49,665 nucleotides of DNA from Desmonostoc geniculatum HA4340-LM1 (GTDB taxonomy: Bacteria > Cyanobacteriota > Cyanobacteriia > Cyanobacteriales > Nostocaceae): NCBI GenBank assembly GCA_019359545.1, contig JAHHHB010000049.1:1-49665 (forward strand), read 5' to 3'. This document shows, one piece after another, positions 44,489 to 49,665 of the stretch. Numbering within the stretch: position 1 is the stretch's first letter; the number at the start of each line of letters is the position of its first letter. Made by a program: the position numbers and the translations under genes. The notes below the pieces were generated by a model, which ran no database searches, was not told the origin of the DNA, and was given only the letters and a program-made list of their open reading frames with translations.

Positions 44489-44623
44489 CTTAAAAAGCCT
44501 ATTATTTCCTATCAGGATTGAGATTTTTTGCCCCTTCTCTTGTAGGGAAAAAGTTGGGGTTAGGTTCCGTCGAACTCACATTGAAATTAGGACTCAGTAC
44601 TGTGGGGTACACGGCAACTTACG

Positions 44624-44848
44624 CTACAGGAGATTTACCATCTTGGGCGATTGGTGTAAGCTTGTTAAGCCGTACCTCAACATTTCCCAAAGCCTTCGCT
44701 GTGCATGAATAATTTGTTTTTCAAAAAGTGGAGTTCCTGCTTCAAGCAGGTGTACGCGCATACCCTTTTGAGTTAATGATTTTGCAGCCCAACCACCAGT
44801 CGCGCCTGAGCCGATAATAACAGCATCATAGACTTCCTGCTTTTTCAT
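44624..44848 (-). pseudogene. N-terminal remnant of a GMC-type oxidoreductase
   Basis: A 74-codon frame starts [20 protein letters not shown] with the Rossmann FAD-binding GxGxxG motif and continues [20 protein letters not shown]. The start matches cyanobacterial GMC oxidoreductases of about 500 residues or more, but after LLEAG the sequence loses similarity and soon stops. More than 85% of the gene is absent. Confidence 0.75.
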
Positions 44849-44852
44849 ACAC

Positions 44853-44943
44853 AGGACTTACCCAAAAAATAGCCCAAACCCTAATTTCCAGGTAGGGGCA
44901 ATTCATGAATTGCCCCTACCGCATGTAGTTTTGCGTAAGTCCT
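44853..44943. mobile_element. MITE-like element with AGGACTTAC ends and central palindrome
   Basis: Ends AGGACTTAC (44853-44861) and GTAAGTCCT (44935-44943). In its middle (44891-44920) is a perfect 30-base palindrome starting GGTAGGGGCAATTCA. It adjoins the GMC remnant. Confidence 0.8.
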
Positions 44944-44986
44944 AATACAGTTAAAGCCCGTCCATATGGTCAATTCTCAGTGCTTT

Positions 44987-45766
44987 TTACATCAATTGGT
45001 AATTTGCCCAAGCTTCCCAAAAAATATAAATTGATAGTATTCCTAAGAAGATACGCAGGACTAAACTTACAGTAGAATCTGGTAATTTTGGCAATGTACG
45101 AGTACTCAGTTGAACGCCTAAAAGACCTCCGAATCCCAAAATTAGACCTTGAATAAACAGAATATTTCCATCTAATGTGTGCCCTGTACAAGCAGCTAAA
45201 GCAGTGATCACAATCACGCCTAAACTAGTCTGAATTGCTACTTTAATTTCTTCTCCTAAGAGTAACATTTGCAGTGGCACCATAATCGTACCGCCACCTA
45301 AGCCAAATAAACCTGCTAAAATTCCTGCTGCTCCTCCAGTACCAATTTTAGAAACCAATGGGTTAAATATTGGTGCTGTATCCTCTTTTATCTTTAAGGA
45401 TAGTTCCTTGCGAAGCTCAATTAAATAGATATTAACAAGTAGTATGATGCCAAATGTAAAAAGTATTACGTAGGATGGTATTTTATTAGCGAAATATACG
45501 CCTATTCCGGTAGTTAAAAAAGCCGGAATTCCTAAGTAAAATACTCGTTTAAAGTCAAAATAACCCATCCACCAATTCTGTAAACTTCCAGAAATTGAGG
45601 TAATTACAATAGCAAGGCTACTAGTAGCGATCGCCTGAACGGGAGTATAACCTAGTGTGATTAAAAGAGGAATTGTGATAATACCGCCACCGATTCCTAA
45701 AAGTCCGGCTATAACTCCAGATATTAAACCCCCAGCCATTAAAATCAACCAACTAAAATCATTCAT
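44987..45766 (-). CDS. TauE/SafE family sulfite/anion exporter
   Basis: About 259 residues from ATG 45766 (MNDFSWLILMAGGLISGVIA). The longer open frame up to 45976 is translated G-rich repeat and should be ignored. Eight membrane helices in two similar halves, each opening with the family pattern: GVIAGLLGIGGGIITIPLLI and GILAGLFGLGGGTIMVPLQM. Members export sulfite, sulfoacetate or related organosulfur anions. It lies downstream of a sulfite-oxidase-like gene on the same strand, separated by repeats, which supports a sulfite role. Complete. Confidence 0.9.
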   Translation of the reverse strand: MNDFSWLILMAGGLISGVIAGLLGIGGGIITIPLLITLGYTPVQAIATSSLAIVITSISGSLQNWWMGYFDFKRVFYLGIPAFLTTGIGVYFANKIPSYVILFTFGIILLVNIYLIELRKELSLKIKEDTAPIFNPLVSKIGTGGAAGILAGLFGLGGGTIMVPLQMLLLGEEIKVAIQTSLGVIVITALAACTGHTLDGNILFIQGLILGFGGLLGVQLSTRTLPKLPDSTVSLVLRIFLGILSIYIFWEAWANYQLM

Positions 45767-45796
45767 AAAATAGATCTTTTTGTAGAAAACTGATAT

Positions 45797-45972
45797 TGGT
45801 GAATGGGGAATGGGGCATTGGGCATTGGGCATTGGAAGAAGCAGAGGGGTGGAGGGGCAGAGGGGAAAGAGTCCTGGAACTAATCCTGAAGCTCCTGAAG
45901 CTCCTCTGCCCCCCATCCCCCCACCTCCCCATCTCCCCACCTCCCTATCTTCCCACCTCCCCATCTCCCCAC
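45797..45972. repeat. G-rich and C-rich repeats between TauE and sulfite oxidase genes
   Basis: 45805-45836 is GGGCATT units, 45905-45972 CTCCCCACC/CTCCCCATC units. They fill almost the whole spacer and create false open frames on both strands. Confidence 0.85.
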
Positions 45973-47244
45973 TCACCTTACTCTCACCGGATGACTAACA
46001 ACGCCTCCATACAGCAACCCAGAATCATTCCACGGAACTGTACTCGGTTGTGTGTTACCTAAATTATCAGTAGCACGAGCTTGCAGAAAATATTCGCCAG
46101 GAAGTGGGTTCCATTCAATGTCCCAGCGTACCCATGCAAATGGAAAATTTGGTTCTCTTAGTCGTGCAAATTGCCAAGTTTTACCACCATCTAGGCTGAC
46201 TTCCACACGTACAATTTTTCCTTTCCCAGACCAAGAACGTCCACGCAGTAAGTAGCTTCCGGCAGAAAGTGTAGCTGGCCAAGCCAATTCAAAGGCGCTC
46301 TTAACATTTTGATACGTAATCAGCTTACCTTTATAAGGAGCGATCGCTGGGTAGTCTGCACCAACCAAGACCATTTGCTCTGTCACCCACGGAGTGTATA
46401 TCGGCATTTCAGAAACTTCAATCCGCTCAATCCATTTAACGTTGGCGTTTCCTCCCCAACCAGGGAATAAGACACGGCATGGCTGACCATGATCTGGAGG
46501 CAATGGTTCTCCATTCATTGCATACACAACGAGGGAGTTATCTGCTAATGCTTTGGTAATCGGAACTACACTGCTAAACTTGGACTTCTTGGCATCTTTT
46601 GAATCTAGTGAATCCAAATCTGCGCCCTCAACGAGTACATCTTTTGCCGTAGATTTGAGTCCAGCTCGCTCTAATAATAATCCGAGTGGTATACCAGTCC
46701 ACTCAGCCACACCAATAGCCCCAAGCCTCCACCGCGTTCCAGATAGTGGGGTGTTGTAAGCTTCTTCAAAGAAGCGCCGACCATTGGCAGCACACTCAAT
46801 GGCGCAAGTGACCGAGATGGATGGCATGGCAATGATTTCATCGTAAGTGAACTCACAAGGGGTAGAAACGCCAGTTCCCTGAATCTGCAAGCGCCATGTA
46901 GATGGGTCAAAGGGAGGAGGGGTACTGCGGTTGTGAACATAAAACCAATCGTTTGGTACTATGTAGCCACGCCCATACATCGCTTCCCAGTTCATCTCTA
47001 ATGTGCCTTTGCTGTGAGAAATATACCCTGGTGGTAATGGCTTAAGTATTTTACTTGCTTTGGTTTTAACACCTGCCTGACCATAAGCAGGGGCAGGTTT
47101 AGCTAACCCCCCAATGGCTGATGCGCCAACCATAGTGCTTAGTATTTGCAGAAACCGCTGGCGCGAAATACCTGCATCTGTGCTTTTTTGCCAAATGTAC
47201 TCTTCAATCCGTGCTTTTAGATAATCCTCCTGGTCATTTGTCAT
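45973..47244 (-). CDS. Sulfite-oxidase-like molybdopterin oxidoreductase
   Basis: 423 residues. The N-terminus has a Tat-like segment (ISRQRFLQILSTMVGASAIG) in which the second Arg of the usual pair is Gln, so export is uncertain. The molybdopterin domain includes YVHNRSTPPPFDPSTWRLQI, VTCAIECAANGRRFF (Cys151 as the likely Mo ligand) and LPPDHGQPCRVLFPGWGGNA, then VKWIERIEV. The C-terminal dimerisation domain has GSYLLRGRSWSGKGKIVRVE and FLQARATDNLGNTQP. It probably oxidises sulfite to sulfate, or a related substrate. The first codons (MTNDQ) are encoded by heptamer repeats. It is followed by a TauE/SafE exporter on the same strand. Confidence 0.9.
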   Translation of the reverse strand: MTNDQEDYLKARIEEYIWQKSTDAGISRQRFLQILSTMVGASAIGGLAKPAPAYGQAGVKTKASKILKPLPPGYISHSKGTLEMNWEAMYGRGYIVPNDWFYVHNRSTPPPFDPSTWRLQIQGTGVSTPCEFTYDEIIAMPSISVTCAIECAANGRRFFEEAYNTPLSGTRWRLGAIGVAEWTGIPLGLLLERAGLKSTAKDVLVEGADLDSLDSKDAKKSKFSSVVPITKALADNSLVVYAMNGEPLPPDHGQPCRVLFPGWGGNANVKWIERIEVSEMPIYTPWVTEQMVLVGADYPAIAPYKGKLITYQNVKSAFELAWPATLSAGSYLLRGRSWSGKGKIVRVEVSLDGGKTWQFARLREPNFPFAWVRWDIEWNPLPGEYFLQARATDNLGNTQPSTVPWNDSGLLYGGVVSHPVRVR

Positions 47245-47282
47245 TTGTCATTTGTCCTTTGTCATTTGTCATTGGTCATTTG
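47228..47282. repeat. TTTGTCA heptamer array over the sulfite oxidase start
   Basis: About seven TTTGTCA-type units; read on the minus strand they are AATGACA. The ATG at 47244 and the next four codons are inside the array. Confidence 0.85.
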
Positions 47283-47291
47283 TTGATGATT

Positions 47292-47607
47292 AGACTTCTT
47301 GCAAAAGTCCTAGGACTTACGCATTGACATAAAAGCAAAAATGGCAGATAGAGTTTTCAAAGCTTTTATCTAGGTTTTTCAATCATATTTTGGCGATCGC
47401 CAGTAATCAAAAGCAACCTCCAAAAGCCTGGAACAACGTATTTACGTTGATACACAAAATAGTTCTTTTGTACAGTGCGTAAGTCCTAAGTCCTTATTTT
47501 TACCTTATTCTTTGCGCGGCAGTCGCTCATGGGGGAAACCCCCAAGACCGCGCTGCCTCGCCTTTGCGCCTTTGCGTGAGATAAAAACTTATTTATGCAA
47601 GAAGTCT
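47292..47607. mobile_element. Nested MITE-like elements
   Basis: Outer element 47292-47607 has perfect 12-base ends AGACTTCTTGCA and TGCAAGAAGTCT. Within it, 47312-47487 has perfect 12-base ends AGGACTTACGCA and TGCGTAAGTCCT, the family of 16940 and 44853. The inner copy seems inserted nine bases inside the left end of the outer. No coding frame; the forward frame 47512-47868 is a shadow. Confidence 0.85.
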
Positions 47608-47646
47608 ATTAAAGACCAATGCCCCATGCCCCATGCCCTAAAAAGA

Positions 47647-49101
47647 CTATCTGTCTGTCACTGTCCAAACACCAGTAATTTCATCTTGTGTGTAGTTGGG
47701 CAAATAGTAATCAAATCCGTTTTTAGCTATTTGAGCGATCGCATTAATCAAGCGATCGCAATCTTCCAATGTATTATATACAGCAAAACTAGCTCGGATA
47801 ATACTAGGAATGTTGCGGGTAATTCCTGTTTCTACTTCCTTGGCAATCTCAAGGTCTTGCTCGTCTGAAATATTCTTGAGTTTGCGAATGTATTCGTATG
47901 TGCAGAAAGCCCCAGCCCTAACCCCAATGCCATATTCTTGTGCTAGAATCTCTGCTACTAAACGTCCGTCAAACCCATCTATATCAAAGGGAATGACATG
48001 GGCTAAATTATCTCCTGGAATATATACTTTCACACCAGGAATATTCTGAAGCCGTGTAAATGTAAACTCAACTAGTGGGTGTTCGTACTGAGTAATGCGT
48101 GAGCGTCCCAGTGCTTCAATAATTTGAATTGATTTCGCAATGGCGATCGCACCCATTGCGTTTGGTGTTCCAGGATCGTGGGCACGTTCTGTATAAAAAC
48201 GTTTTATTTCTAGGTTTCTCGTGATATAAGGCAGGTTTCCACCACCGATTTGATAAGGGTAAGAGCTATCAAAAAATTCCTTAGGCCCCAACAAAACCCC
48301 GGTTCCATAAGGTGCATACATTTTGTGTCCAGAGAAAGCCACAAAATCTAAATGACATGGGTCATCATCAGGACGCATGTCTACTCGTTCATGTTGAATT
48401 AATTGACACACATCCGCGAACATCTTTGCACCATACCGATGTGCTAAAGCTGCAATTTCGTAAATCGGAGGTCTGTAACCTGTAATTGTCGAAGCACCTG
48501 TAATGGTCAGTAATTTAATTTGCTCACCTTTGGGGCGATTTTGATGTGCTTTGAAGATATTTTCAATTTCACTCAAACTGACACTTCCATCTGGCTTGGT
48601 TCTGTACTGCACAAATTCGTCTCTAGTTATCCAAGGCAACAGATTTGATGAATGTTCGATATCAGAAACTAAAATTTTCCCAGGTTTTTTTGCCCAAAGT
48701 GTAGCGGCTCCATTAATTGCTTCTGTTGTATTTTTCGCAAAGATTACATAGTTCTGTGAAGACGATCCCACAAAGTCCCGAATCATGTTCCGACTAGCGT
48801 CATACTCTTGTGTAGTGATGACGGACTTTTGCCCAGAACCTCGATGCACGCTCCCATAAGTGTCAAGCATTTCGTCTACATATTGCTTGACACTTGCAAA
48901 GGGAGTAGTTGTAGCTCCATTATCCAAATTTACGTACTTTACATCGTTTCCATTCAAAGTTTTCACGATAAAGGACAGAGACTCATCTGTGAATAACGGC
49001 TTGATTTCTTTGTCCCAAAAACTATCAATATTTTCTGGAAATAGCGGCAAGTGAGGATTTATTTGCTTGATTTTTGCATTGAATGTGAACGTATTAGTCA
49101 T
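47647..49101 (-). CDS. Class V PLP enzyme, cysteine desulfurase-like
   Basis: About 484 residues from ATG 49101 (MTNTFTFNAKIKQINPHLPL); the GTG at 49110 is less likely. It is longer than SufS/IscS by an N-terminal extension of about 55 residues. Marks of the class V fold: VNLDNGATTTPF, VHRGSGQKSVITT, AKNTTEAINGAA, VSDIEHSSNLLPW, FADVCQLIQHERVDM, FSGHKMYAPYGTGVLLG (PLP Lys) and VRAGAFCTYEY (Cys where desulfurases hold the persulfide). The likely reaction is removal of sulfur (or a related group) from an amino acid. It stands upstream of the sulfite oxidase and TauE genes on the same strand, so a sulfur-handling group is plausible. No Fe-S assembly genes are adjacent. Confidence 0.85.
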   Translation of the reverse strand: MTNTFTFNAKIKQINPHLPLFPENIDSFWDKEIKPLFTDESLSFIVKTLNGNDVKYVNLDNGATTTPFASVKQYVDEMLDTYGSVHRGSGQKSVITTQEYDASRNMIRDFVGSSSQNYVIFAKNTTEAINGAATLWAKKPGKILVSDIEHSSNLLPWITRDEFVQYRTKPDGSVSLSEIENIFKAHQNRPKGEQIKLLTITGASTITGYRPPIYEIAALAHRYGAKMFADVCQLIQHERVDMRPDDDPCHLDFVAFSGHKMYAPYGTGVLLGPKEFFDSSYPYQIGGGNLPYITRNLEIKRFYTERAHDPGTPNAMGAIAIAKSIQIIEALGRSRITQYEHPLVEFTFTRLQNIPGVKVYIPGDNLAHVIPFDIDGFDGRLVAEILAQEYGIGVRAGAFCTYEYIRKLKNISDEQDLEIAKEVETGITRNIPSIIRASFAVYNTLEDCDRLINAIAQIAKNGFDYYLPNYTQDEITGVWTVTDR

Positions 49102-49665
49102 TTTTAGCACCCTGATTTTAAATTTTTTATTTTTTCACAAACCCAACAACACAAAGCTTTCTTTCGCAGAATAACTAGATGATTTTTTAGAAAATTGAGT
49201 ATTTTAATTTACTGCCTTATTGATGCTATTCTCCGTGTTTACAATTATTGTTTAATAAATAATTAAAAATTGTAATCAGTATAAATATTTAATTAAATAA
49301 GATTTTGCTTAGTTTTTTATACTTTGTAAAAAATGCTTAAAAGTAGTTAAGTATACTTGAGTGAATTTTCGTGTAGTTATTAAATAAACTTCATAAATTT
49401 CAGGCAAGTTAATACAAAAATCTTCTGACTAACTAAGGGTAGAATTCTTGCCAGGAATATGTTTCTCGCTAAAAAACCTTGTGGTAAGTGGAGATCGATC
49501 TTAAAAAAGTTTTACTATATTAGTTATAAAAGTTATTACTTTAACATAACGCGAAAGTCCCTACCTTCAGCGAAGCAAGGTAGGGATGGATAGCGGGTTA
49601 CGACGATTGCATCTTTGACCATCATCAACCGTAGGTTGATAAAGGAAAAGATGTATGAGGAGTAA
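49102..49665. other. AT-rich intergenic region with terminal hairpin
   Basis: The promoter of the desulfurase-like gene should be near 49110-49260. 49260-49550 is very AT-rich, with no ORF. At 49559-49585 a hairpin with arms CCCTACCTT and AAGGTAGGG (loop CAGCGAAGC) is followed by GATGGATAGCGGGTTACG. The block is reminiscent of structured ends of IS200/IS605-type elements or a small RNA, but the neighbouring DNA is outside the window. Confidence 0.5.

Noticed and set aside
45767..45976. N-terminal extension of the TauE/SafE frame (Gly/Arg/Pro-rich)
   Set aside because: It is translated G-rich tandem repeat; the conserved protein begins at ATG 45766.

Overview
The window is chromosomal DNA of a filamentous, probably heterocyst-forming cyanobacterium of the Nostoc/Anabaena type. 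The octamer GCGATCGC (HIP1) is scattered through most genes. Spacers are packed with heptanucleotide tandem repeats, GAATTC-rich repeats and MITE-like palindromes. The genes include psbA, ycf34, a PEP-CTERM protein and conserved cyanobacterial unknowns. No tRNA, rRNA or CRISPR array was recognised.

Layout. 1-7.6 kb: a GHL10 glycosidase-like protein with a protease-like tail (cut by the window edge), an O-methyltransferase, a small lipoprotein, a conserved unknown, a HAD phosphatase back to back with a start-less membrane/coiled-coil ORF, fragments of a giant signalling kinase, and a cell-wall amidase-like/glucosaminidase protein. 7.8-16.2 kb: dnaG, a papain-fold toxin/immunity-like pair lying between two copies of the dnaG 3' end, a membrane Ser/Thr kinase, a secreted pentapeptide-repeat protein, an M20 amidohydrolase and a hemerythrin protein. 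16.5-26.4 kb is accessory and decaying: a truncated IS200 TnpA, secreted unknowns, ycf34, cca, an IS607 TnpA-HTH::TnpB fusion, a DUF4360 protein, a deleted GTP cyclohydrolase II, a TPR protein and an ABC binding-protein pseudogene with four in-frame stops. 26.5-38.6 kb: a phosphoribosyltransferase, a GPH transporter, rtcA, an FAD oxidoreductase, a divergent psbA that has lost several Mn-cluster ligands, a histidine kinase with altered ATP-binding boxes, and a permease/TIGR03943/Ig-propeller gene row. 39.4-44.4 kb: a probable secretion locus with a double-glycine-leader calcium-binding beta/gamma-crystallin, a C39-peptidase ABC exporter, an HlyD adaptor and a PEP-CTERM protein with an EF-hand-like loop. 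44.6-49.1 kb: a GMC oxidoreductase remnant and a sulfur group (TauE/SafE exporter, sulfite-oxidase-like enzyme, class V PLP desulfurase-like protein).

How the genes work together. The clearest units are the crystallin export locus, the sulfite oxidase plus TauE pair, the toxin/immunity pair and the permease/TIGR03943 pair. The strongest leads are the crystallin export locus, the toxin cassette flanked by copies of the dnaG end, the divergent D1, the HTH::RuvC fusion, and the repeated use of heptamer repeats as start-codon regions. Family names are recalled from sequence motifs; no database search was possible.
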